Assembly (NCBI GenBank): GCA_002690085.1
Contig: NZDM01000043.1
Location: 8,946-20,811, forward strand
DNA from: Flavobacteriaceae bacterium
Lineage (GTDB): Bacteria; Bacteroidota; Bacteroidia; Flavobacteriales; Flavobacteriaceae
Length of the DNA: 11,866 bases
Direction: 5' to 3'
The notes under the pieces are model-generated. The model did not search any database and was not told the origin of the DNA. It saw only the letters and a list, made by a program, of their open reading frames with translations. The stretch's first letter is position 1. Each line of letters opens with the position of its first letter. This document shows positions 1 through 5,773 of the stretch, one piece after another. Position numbers and translations under genes: made by a program.

Positions 1-13
1 TTAATTTAGAAAA

Positions 14-28
14 TATTGAGATTCAATA
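14..28 (-). terminator. weak hairpin after the yraN remnant
   Basis: TATTGA (14-19) and TCAATA (23-28) pair around a three-base loop. On the minus strand the hairpin is followed by TTTTC, not by a long T-run. It lies 5 bases past the yraN stop, so it could be a poor terminator. The stem is short and AT-rich. Confidence 0.25.
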
Positions 29-33
29 ATTTC

Positions 34-370
34 TTAAAAATGATAAAATGCATTTTTGAGATGTTTTATCTCAAAGCCATTCCCGACTTTAATTAGGCTG
101 ACAATGTCAAATCGGACCTCCACTTCTAATTGATTTTCTTTAACATAAAAATCGATTGCCTCCAAAATGCGCTGCTGTTGCTGTTTTAAAAATGTTTGCG
201 GAGCTCCGAAGAATCCAGTAGATCGTGTTTTTATTTCCACTGCAATCAATAGATTATCTTTAAGCGCAATAATATCAACCTCTGATTTTCTATGGCGGTA
301 TTTTTTTTGCTTTAAAAACGCCGCAGCTCTGGCCTCGCCTTGGCGACCCAGTTTTGTAGGAAGTATTCAT
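34..370 (-). pseudogene. YraN/UPF0102-family endonuclease-like gene, frameshifted and internally shortened
   Basis: The conserved reading frame runs from about 360 down to the stop at 34. It encodes a recognisable YraN-family (UPF0102, restriction-endonuclease-like fold) protein. Visible motifs are GRQGEARAAAFL, then SEVDII (acidic catalytic Asp), then VEIKTRS (E-x-K motif), a Gln/Lys-rich helix, VRFDIVSL and a C-terminal NAFYHF that resembles the family's usual end. The only ATG that suits it is at 370, 12 bases after the ldcA stop. That ATG is in another frame, and the conserved frame has a TGA overlapping it (369-367). Removing one G from the GGG at 349-347 would give an intact start reading MNTSYKTGRQGE. 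The segment between AFLKQK and YRHRKSEVD is also about seven residues shorter than I expect for the family. A TTG at 249 opens a 71-residue frame, but that would lack the first catalytic residues. Either the gene is decayed or the base run holds a sequencing error. Family identity is confident; functional state is inferred. Confidence 0.75.
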
Positions 371-382
371 GTTTAGTAGGTT

Positions 383-1396
383 TTAAAAGCGTATTACAGT
401 TTCAGATTTGGTAATATTAAGATCAATGGACCTCCCAAAAATTAAAGCACGATTTTCAGGCTTATGACCTGCGGGAACTCCAAAGGCAACAGGGAAATCA
501 TAGGGGTCTAAAATATTCATGATTAATTCTTCTATGCCAGTTCCCCAAGCAGGTGAATTGGCTTTAATATCCATCATGTCGCCCACAATAACCCCATTAC
601 AATAGTCAAAATAACCGGCGCGCTTCAGGCTTTGCAACATGCGGTCAATGTGGTATTTATATTCTCCAATTTCTTCAATGAATAAAATTTTATTGCGCGT
701 ATCTAATTGCGATGCACTTCCAAGTTGTGCCGTCAAAAGCGTGAGGTTGCCACCAGTCAAAACACCTTTTGCGCTGCCCATTCGATTGGATTTATTTGGT
801 TCAATACTGTGCTTTGACAAGGTCCCAAATAGGCCAGCTTTTAAGGATGTGATCGACGCTGTGATGGCCTTGGCATCTTCTTCCATGTTAACAGGCATCA
901 TGGCGTGAAGCGTTTCATATCCTAAATTTTGAAGCTGATTGTGCAGAGCGGTAACATCGGAGTAACCAACCAGCCATTTGGGATTTTTTTTAAAGGTTTC
1001 AAAATTCAATTCGTCCATGATTCGCATGCTGCCATAGCCACCGCGGGCACACCAAATCGCTTTCACATCGGGCTTGTCTAAGGCCCATTGTAAGTCTTTT
1101 AGGCGTTGTGCATCAGTACCGGCGAAATGATAACTTTCTGAAAACAAATGAGGGCCTAAAACTGGAACTAGCCCCCAGTTTTTTAAAAGTATTTGGGCGG
1201 CTTCAATAGTTTTTTTTCTGCTCTTTAAAATCCCTGCGGGTGCTACAATGGCAATTGTGTCTCCAACTTGAAGTATCGCTGGGCGAATGTATTTTTTTGA
1301 CGCCATAGTTTGAGGAGTTTTAAAAGTAATTTTTGAAGATTTACTATACGTACAACTCATGAAAAGCAGCACGTAAAATAAAGATTTAAAATGCAT
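383..1396 (-). CDS. ldcA: LD-carboxypeptidase (peptidase family S66, murein tetrapeptide carboxypeptidase)
   Basis: The 337-residue product matches the LdcA/MccF family, which removes the terminal D-Ala from murein tetrapeptides during cell-wall recycling. The substrate-binding N-domain starts near residue 40 (GDTIAIVAPAG). ARGGYGS at about 117-123 is followed by GYSDVT, whose Ser (about 146) fits the family nucleophile. FIEEIGEYKYHIDRML (about 239-254) carries the catalytic Glu, and GVPAGH ends in the catalytic His (about 311). The first 30 residues precede the usual family start (MASKKYIRP at Met31). They hold a hydrophobic stretch ending in LLFMSC, an imperfect lipobox with Cys15, so the protein may be exported as a lipoprotein. 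Starting at Met31 would instead give a cytoplasmic enzyme, the usual site of LdcA. The gene is divergent from metG and shares its direction with the broken yraN gene 12 bases downstream. Enzyme family is very likely; location is uncertain. Confidence 0.93.
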   Translation of the reverse strand: MHFKSLFYVLLFMSCTYSKSSKITFKTPQTMASKKYIRPAILQVGDTIAIVAPAGILKSRKKTIEAAQILLKNWGLVPVLGPHLFSESYHFAGTDAQRLKDLQWALDKPDVKAIWCARGGYGSMRIMDELNFETFKKNPKWLVGYSDVTALHNQLQNLGYETLHAMMPVNMEEDAKAITASITSLKAGLFGTLSKHSIEPNKSNRMGSAKGVLTGGNLTLLTAQLGSASQLDTRNKILFIEEIGEYKYHIDRMLQSLKRAGYFDYCNGVIVGDMMDIKANSPAWGTGIEELIMNILDPYDFPVAFGVPAGHKPENRALIFGRSIDLNITKSETVIRF

Positions 1397-1412
1397 TTCA
1401 AAGGGCTTTATG

Positions 1413-1420
1413 TAAAGATA
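1413..1420 (-). promoter_or_regulatory. candidate -7 box for ldcA
   Basis: Read on the minus strand the site is TATCTTTA, matching TAnnTTTG at all but the last base. It lies 16 bases before the ldcA ATG. No clear TTG is seen at the -33 position, so this is a weak call. Confidence 0.25.
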
Positions 1421-1463
1421 TAAAATTCTCTTGGGTTCTGTTCAGATTGCTGCTTTATTTGTG

Positions 1464-1471
1464 TATTTTTG
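1464..1471 (+). promoter_or_regulatory. candidate Bacteroidota -7 box for metG
   Basis: TATTTTTG is a full match to TAnnTTTG and ends 17 bases before the metG ATG, giving a very short leader. A TTG at 1447-1449 is only 14 bases upstream, closer than the usual spacing of about 19, so the -33 element is not convincing. Confidence 0.45.
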
Positions 1472-1488
1472 TTATTACAATCTGAAAA

Positions 1489-3540
1489 ATGTCAAAACGT
1501 TACACACTCACAGCAGCTTTGCCTTACACCAATGGCCCCATTCACATTGGTCATTTAGCTGGCGTTTACATTCCTGCGGATATTTATGCGCGTTACCTGC
1601 GATTGCAGGGATATGATGTAGCCTTTATATGTGGTAGCGACGAGCATGGTGTCCCCATTACCCTAAAAGCCAAAAAAGAGGGAATAAGCCCTCAAGATGT
1701 AGTCGACCGCTATCACAAGGTTATTAATGATTCATTCAATGAATTTGGAATTTCATTTGATAATTATTCTAGGACTTCTGCTGCAATTCACCACGAAACG
1801 GCTTCTAATTTTTTTAAAACACTTCACGAAAAAAAGGCTTTTATCGAAGAAACTTCAGATCAACTCTACGATGCAGATGCTCAGCAGTTTTTAGCCGATC
1901 GATTTGTGACAGGAACTTGTCCAAAATGCGGGAATACGGAAAGTTATGGAGATCAGTGTGAAGCTTGTGGAACTAGCCACAATGCCACAGATTTGATTGC
2001 GCCAAAATCAGTTATTTCTGGTAAAAAGCCTGAGTTGAAATCTACCAAACACTGGTATTTACCGCTCGACCAACACCAGGAATTTTTAAAAAACTGGATT
2101 GGGATTGAGCACAAAAATGATTGGAAGCCCAATGTATATGGACAATGCCTCTCATGGATCAATGATGGTTTGCGGCCTCGTGCTGTAACCCGAGATTTAA
2201 ATTGGGGAATTCCTGTTCCTGTCAAAGGTGCTGAGGGAAAAGTATTGTATGTATGGTTTGATGCCCCAATTGGCTATATTTCCTCAACCAAAGAATGGGC
2301 TCAATCTAATGGAAAAGACTGGGAACCTTACTGGAAAGACAAAGATACCACTTTATTACATTTTATAGGAAAAGACAACATTGTGTTTCATTGTATTATT
2401 TTTCCAGCGATGCTGAAAGCAGAGGGTAGTTATATTTTACCTCAGAATGTGCCTGCAAATGAATTTTTGAACTTAGAAGGAAAAAAACTATCCACTTCAA
2501 AAAACTGGGCCGTTTGGTTACCTGATTACCTTAAAGACTTTCCCAACCAACAGGACGTACTTCGCTATGTGCTTACAGCAACAGCTCCAGAAACCAAGGA
2601 CAATGATTTTACTTGGAAGGATTTTCAGTCGCGAAACAATAATGAGTTGGTCGCTATTTATGGTAATTTCATCAATCGTGTTCTGGTTCTGACGCATAAA
2701 TATTATGAAGGAAAGGTTCCTGAGTCAGGTGATTTGATTACTGCGGATACTACTGTTTTGAAATTGCTTAGAAATACTCCAAAATTACTGCAAACATCGC
2801 TTGATCGTTTCCGCTTCCGTGAGGCCAGTCAACTATTGATGAATTTGGCTCGTGTTGGAAATAAATATTTGGCCGATCAGGAGCCTTGGAAAGTCATTAA
2901 AACTGATCCGGAGCGAGTTCAAAGCATTATGAATACCGCCCTACAGATTGCCGCTGGTCTGTCAGTGCTTTCTGAACCTTTTTTACCTTTTACGGCTAAA
3001 AAGTTACAGGGCATGCTTCAATTCAACACCAAACCGTCATGGGGAGCTATTCAACAAGGGCAAACTCTTCTAGTAGCCCAACATTGCATTGGAAAAGCCA
3101 CTTTGTTGTTCACCAAAATTGAAGATACTCAAATTGAAGCTCAGCTCCAAAAACTAAAGGACAGCAAGGCAGAAAACAACAATGAGCTTCATGTTGAAGC
3201 TCAAAAGCCAAATATCCCATTTACAGATTTTTCTAAAATGGACCTTCGTGTTGGGACTGTTGTCGCAGCTGAAAAAATGCCTAAAAGCAAAAAACTATTG
3301 GTTTTAAAAGTAGATATTGGAGATGAGGTTCGTACAATTGTTTCTGGAATTGCAATGGATTACGCGGCAAGTGAAGTCTTAGGCCAAAAGGTTACAGTTC
3401 TCTGTAATTTGAAGCCACGTGCTTTACGGGGTGTTGAAAGTCAAGGGATGATTTTGATGTCAAAATCAGAAAGCGGCACTTTAACTTTTATAGAGCCAGA
3501 CTCAGGGCTTGACACCATTTCGGGAATGAGTATCAGCTAA
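1489..3540 (+). CDS. metG: methionyl-tRNA synthetase with fused C-terminal tRNA-binding domain
   Basis: This class I aminoacyl-tRNA synthetase charges tRNA-Met with methionine in the cytoplasm. The HIGH motif is seen as HIGH at residues 19-22, within PYTNGPIHIGH. A zinc knuckle has CPKC at 144-147 and CEAC at 157-160. The KMSKS loop appears as KLSTS at 333-337. The anticodon-binding helical domain follows at roughly 390-545. After a Lys/Glu/Asn-rich linker, residues from about 576 to the end (FTDFSKMDLRVGTVV, then a conserved VSGIA) form the EMAP-II/Trbp111-like OB-fold that binds tRNA and dimerises the enzyme. The length of 683 is normal for the long, two-domain form. The ATG gives the start SKRYTLTAALPYTNG, with nothing missing before HIGH. 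The gene appears monocistronic, with no gene following for more than 500 bases. Confidence 0.98.
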   Translation: MSKRYTLTAALPYTNGPIHIGHLAGVYIPADIYARYLRLQGYDVAFICGSDEHGVPITLKAKKEGISPQDVVDRYHKVINDSFNEFGISFDNYSRTSAAIHHETASNFFKTLHEKKAFIEETSDQLYDADAQQFLADRFVTGTCPKCGNTESYGDQCEACGTSHNATDLIAPKSVISGKKPELKSTKHWYLPLDQHQEFLKNWIGIEHKNDWKPNVYGQCLSWINDGLRPRAVTRDLNWGIPVPVKGAEGKVLYVWFDAPIGYISSTKEWAQSNGKDWEPYWKDKDTTLLHFIGKDNIVFHCIIFPAMLKAEGSYILPQNVPANEFLNLEGKKLSTSKNWAVWLPDYLKDFPNQQDVLRYVLTATAPETKDNDFTWKDFQSRNNNELVAIYGNFINRVLVLTHKYYEGKVPESGDLITADTTVLKLLRNTPKLLQTSLDRFRFREASQLLMNLARVGNKYLADQEPWKVIKTDPERVQSIMNTALQIAAGLSVLSEPFLPFTAKKLQGMLQFNTKPSWGAIQQGQTLLVAQHCIGKATLLFTKIEDTQIEAQLQKLKDSKAENNNELHVEAQKPNIPFTDFSKMDLRVGTVVAAEKMPKSKKLLVLKVDIGDEVRTIVSGIAMDYAASEVLGQKVTVLCNLKPRALRGVESQGMILMSKSESGTLTFIEPDSGLDTISGMSIS

Positions 3541-3558
3541 AGACTTCAAAAGTAGAAT

Positions 3559-3790
3559 AAACAATTAAATAAATTCTCCTGCAGCACAATATATCGTGTG
3601 ACATCAGGGTTCGGCACAAGACTAGTTAGCGTAGGCAAGAGAATACATGAGAACCGCTGCTGGCTTAATGTTGGTTTAGGACTAACCCTAAGCTATTCTG
3701 TAAGAGTTTCAAAGACGGTTTATCATGCAGATTCTATTGTTTTTCTTTTATATGTGCTTAGCCCTCCCATTTATGGGTGGGCTTTTTTAT
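3559..3790 (+). ncRNA. candidate structured non-coding RNA or long structured 3' leader element
   Basis: No credible protein is encoded here, yet the segment is clearly less AT-rich than the stretch that follows and contains many complementary blocks. CTGCA (3579-3583) can pair with TGCAG (3726-3730), and further out AAACAAT (3559-3565) with ATTGTTT (3736-3742), which would close a domain of about 150 bases. Inside, TGGTTTAGG (3672-3680) and CCTAAGCTA (3687-3695) form a nine-pair hairpin with a six-base loop. AACCG (3652-3656) can pair with CGGTT (3716-3720). A terminator ends the unit at 3788. I could not match it to tmRNA, RNase P RNA, the SRP RNA or a known riboswitch. The flavobacterial 6S-like RNA remains possible but is untested. 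The only open frame, a GTG-started 66 codons at 3598-3798, runs through the terminator stem and looks spurious. No clear promoter was seen, so it may instead be the 3' end of the metG transcript. Confidence 0.45.
3760..3788 (+). terminator. Rho-independent terminator
   Basis: AGCCCTCCCA (3760-3769) pairs with TGGGTGGGCT (3774-3783), with one T-T mismatch and a four-base loop. Six T's follow at 3783-3788. It ends either the metG transcript or the candidate RNA upstream of it. Confidence 0.85.
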
Positions 3791-3857
3791 GTTTTTAATC
3801 AAACAAGCTCAACTAGCTTATTTTTATAATTATCAAAAAAATGTTTTATTTTTTTAT

Positions 3858-3877
3858 ACCCCTAAAAATTATGGGGT
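3858..3877. repeat. C-run/G-run inverted repeat, copy 1
   Basis: ACCCC (3858-3862) and GGGGT (3873-3877) flank a ten-base A/T loop. It resembles the second inverted repeat about 50 bases downstream. No T-run follows on either strand, so it does not look like a terminator. Confidence 0.5.
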
Positions 3878-3907
3878 TAAAATTATTAAATACATAAAAA
3901 TATAAAA

Positions 3908-3934
3908 AAATACCCTATTATTTTATGGGTATTT
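3908..3934. repeat. C-run/G-run inverted repeat, copy 2
   Basis: AAATACCC (3908-3915) pairs with GGGTATTT (3927-3934), an eight-pair stem with an A/T loop of 11 bases. It shares the ATACCC core and the A/T loop with copy 1. It could be a protein-binding site or an mRNA hairpin ahead of the PII gene. Confidence 0.5.
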
Positions 3935-4066
3935 GATATAAAAAATATATTTTTACACTCATAACAGCCTTAACATGATAATTTTCAACTCTATCTTTTA
4001 TAAAATAATTATGGTCAATACATTTTTAAACACTTTTGGGAATTCAAAATTAAATACAAACAAATT

Positions 4067-4405
4067 ATGAAGAAAGTAGAAGCAATCATTCGAAAATCTA
4101 AATTTTCAGTGGTAAAAAAAGCCCTCCAACAGGTTGGGGTGAATTTTTTTTCTTACTGGGATGTAACCGGTATTGGAAATGAAAAAGAGGGCCACGTATA
4201 TCGTGGTGTATCTTATAGCACTAGTGACATTCAACGTCGATTTTTATCAATTGTGGTAAATGACAATTTTCTGGAGCCTACTATTAAAGCCATTTTAGAA
4301 TCTGGATCCACAGGAGAACTTGGGGACGGTAAAATATTTGTATTCGATATTCAAGAAGCTTACCGAATAAGAACTGGAGAGAGTGGAGGAAATACTTTAA
4401 ACTAA
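4067..4405 (+). CDS. glnK: PII nitrogen regulatory protein (GlnB/GlnK family)
   Basis: PII proteins are small cytoplasmic trimers that sense 2-oxoglutarate, ATP and ADP and, when paired with amtB, block the ammonium channel. The N-terminus MKKVEAIIRKSKF matches the family. The T-loop spans about 37-55 and contains VYRGVSY, whose last Tyr (50) aligns with the uridylylated Tyr51 of E. coli. The B-loop STGELGDGKIFV (81-92) and the C-loop YRIRTGE (99-105) carry the nucleotide-binding residues. The length of 112 is normal. The T-loop base reads GNEKEGH, not the enteric GRQKGH: Glu sits where Gln39, a 2-oxoglutarate/Mg-ATP ligand, is expected, and the loop looks one residue shorter. Bacteroidota PII proteins do diverge in this loop. 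Only 28 bases separate the stop from the amtB ATG, so the pair is an operon and the name GlnK is chosen by context. Confidence 0.94.
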   Translation: MKKVEAIIRKSKFSVVKKALQQVGVNFFSYWDVTGIGNEKEGHVYRGVSYSTSDIQRRFLSIVVNDNFLEPTIKAILESGSTGELGDGKIFVFDIQEAYRIRTGESGGNTLN

Positions 4406-4433
4406 CTAATACATTAAAATTAAGATATAAATT

Positions 4434-5651
4434 ATGGAATTAACAACGAACAACGTATGGATGATGATTTGTACGGCGCTTGTGTTTTTTATGCACATGG
4501 GATTTGCTTTTTTAGAAATTGGCTTGACTCGAAAAAAAAATACAATTAATATTTTATTTAAAAATATATTCATCATTACTACGGGGCTTTTATTGTATGG
4601 TATTGTGGGCTTTAATTTAATGTACCCAGGTTTTGCTGAAGGGGCCTTAGGTGTTTTTGGTTTTGCAGGCTTTGGGCTACAAGCTCCTATCTTAGAAGGC
4701 GCTTTAGATTTGGCCTACAGTGAAGGCTACACTTATTGGACTGATTTTCTGTTTCAGGGCATGTTTGCGGCCACGGCTGCTACAATTGTCTCGGGTGCTG
4801 TAGCGGAGCGTATGAAAATTTTTCCATTCATGATTTTTACAGTTATTTATGTTGGATTTGTTTATCCAATCCTAGGGTCTTGGAAGTGGGGTGGCGGTTT
4901 TTTACAACAACTTGAAACGCCTTTTTATGATTTTGCAGGATCTACTTTAGTCCATTCTGTTGGGGGGTGGGCAGCCCTTGTGGCAGTCATTCTCCTGGGC
5001 GCTAGAATTGGTAAAATAAAAGAGGGTAAAGTTCAAGCCATTCCAGGTCATAACATTCCCTTAGCCACCGCAGGTGTTTTGATTCTTTGGTTAGGATGGT
5101 TTGGGTTCAATGGCGGGTCTGTACTTTCGGCCGATCCTGAGTTAACATCATTGACTTTAGTAACAACTTCGATTGCAGCGGCAGCAGGAGGGGTTTTTGC
5201 AGCTATTGTTTCGACAATAGTTTTTAAGAATTTAGATTTAACAATGTTTTTAAATGGTATTTTAGGTGGGCTTGTCGGAATAACCGCTGGTGCTGACCAA
5301 ATGAGCCCAGCTGATGCTGTATTAATTGGTGCTATTGCGGGCTTGTTAATCGTAGCTGCTGTTTCGTTTTTTGACCGCTTAAAGTTAGATGATCCTGTTG
5401 GTGCCATTGCCGTTCACTTGGTCTGTGGTATTTGGGGAACATTGGCTGTAGGCCTTTTCGGCGTACTTGCATCGGTAGATCAATTTTTGAGTCAACTTAC
5501 AGGTGTTGCAGCCTATGCGATAGCTTGTGTTTTGGTATCGTTTTTGATCCTAGGAACCTTAAAAGTTACTTTGGGAATTCGTGTTGGTGAGAAAGAAGAA
5601 TTGGAAGGCTTAGACATACACGAACATGGCATGAGTGCTTACTCTAATTAA
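4434..5651 (+). CDS. amtB: ammonium transporter (Amt/MEP/Rh family)
   Basis: This is a 405-residue integral inner-membrane channel protein that takes up ammonium as a trimer and is normally gated by the co-transcribed PII protein. About eleven hydrophobic helices are visible. The conserved pore residues are present: SWKWGGG, the Asp of FYDFAGSTLVH (Asp166) and the first twin His (174), the second His in AIAVHLVCGIWGT (328), and FQGMFAATAATIVSGAVAERM around the outer phenylalanine gate. The C-terminal tail LGIRVGEKEELEGLDIHEHGMSAY matches the conserved cytoplasmic tail, which contacts PII and couples the subunits. There is no cleavable signal peptide of the kind seen in some Amt proteins; the first helix starts near residue 8. 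The gene follows the PII gene by 28 bases and ends at a strong terminator, so the operon has two genes. Confidence 0.97.
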   Translation: MELTTNNVWMMICTALVFFMHMGFAFLEIGLTRKKNTINILFKNIFIITTGLLLYGIVGFNLMYPGFAEGALGVFGFAGFGLQAPILEGALDLAYSEGYTYWTDFLFQGMFAATAATIVSGAVAERMKIFPFMIFTVIYVGFVYPILGSWKWGGGFLQQLETPFYDFAGSTLVHSVGGWAALVAVILLGARIGKIKEGKVQAIPGHNIPLATAGVLILWLGWFGFNGGSVLSADPELTSLTLVTTSIAAAAGGVFAAIVSTIVFKNLDLTMFLNGILGGLVGITAGADQMSPADAVLIGAIAGLLIVAAVSFFDRLKLDDPVGAIAVHLVCGIWGTLAVGLFGVLASVDQFLSQLTGVAAYAIACVLVSFLILGTLKVTLGIRVGEKEELEGLDIHEHGMSAYSN

Positions 5652-5683
5652 TGTTTTATTTTTTTTGAATTTGTTTAGTTTTG

Positions 5684-5710
5684 AAAAGCACCCTTTTGGG
5701 GTGCTTTTTT
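5684..5710 (+). terminator. Rho-independent terminator of the glnK-amtB operon
   Basis: AAAAGCACCC (5684-5693) pairs perfectly with GGGTGCTTTT (5699-5708) around a five-base loop, followed by more T's. The hairpin is part of the cassette that recurs at 6865-6949. Confidence 0.92.
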
Positions 5711-5734
5711 ATTAATTCAATTAAAAAAATATTT

Positions 5735-5742
5735 TAAATTTG
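5735..5742 (+). promoter_or_regulatory. candidate -7 box for the LacI-family gene
   Basis: TAAATTTG is a full match to TAnnTTTG, 31 bases before the ATG. The expected TTG at -33 is not evident. The same octamer sits in the same place before the gene at 6957. Confidence 0.5.
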
Positions 5743-5773
5743 GTTTTTCAATTAAACCTGTAAATTTAATATA

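Larger units (their letters stand above)
3789..4066 (+). other. AT-rich leader region upstream of the glnK-amtB operon
   Basis: This stretch of about 280 bases is almost pure A/T and holds no plausible gene. Its only GC-containing structures are two hairpins (listed separately). A TACATTTT at 4019-4026 is a near match to the -7 box TAnnTTTG, about 40 bases before the PII start, and TTTTATAAAA at 3996-4005 is a perfect palindrome. I saw no sigma-54 type GG-N10-GC element. The promoter and control sites for the nitrogen operon should lie here, but I cannot place them firmly. Confidence 0.5.
5671..5755 (+). repeat. terminator-promoter cassette, copy A
   Basis: This segment runs from TTGTTTAGTTTTGAAAA through the GCACCC/GGGTGC hairpin, a T-run, an A-tract and TTTTAAATTTGG to TTTTTCAATTAA. 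It aligns along its whole length, with a few substitutions and single-base gaps, to 6865-6949. Both copies lie directly upstream of a gene start (18 bases here, 7 bases in copy B). Confidence 0.75.

Noticed and set aside
34..249. Intact 71-residue gene starting at TTG 249
   Set aside because: The conserved family sequence continues upstream of 249 in the same frame, including the first catalytic Asp, so this is only the tail of a damaged gene.
1953..2225. 90-codon minus-strand frame inside metG
   Set aside because: It is antisense to the catalytic domain of a certain gene and shows no protein features of its own.
3598..3798. GTG-started 66-codon frame after metG
   Set aside because: It runs through the terminator hairpin and T-run, has no start context or recognisable protein character, and lies in a segment with RNA-like complementarity.
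3789..4066. Sigma-54 promoter for the glnK-amtB operon
   Set aside because: No GG-N10-GC pattern with flanking conserved bases was found in the A/T-rich leader.
5048..5407. 119-codon minus-strand frame inside amtB
   Set aside because: It is a low-complexity antisense shadow of the ammonium transporter, whose sense frame carries all family motifs.
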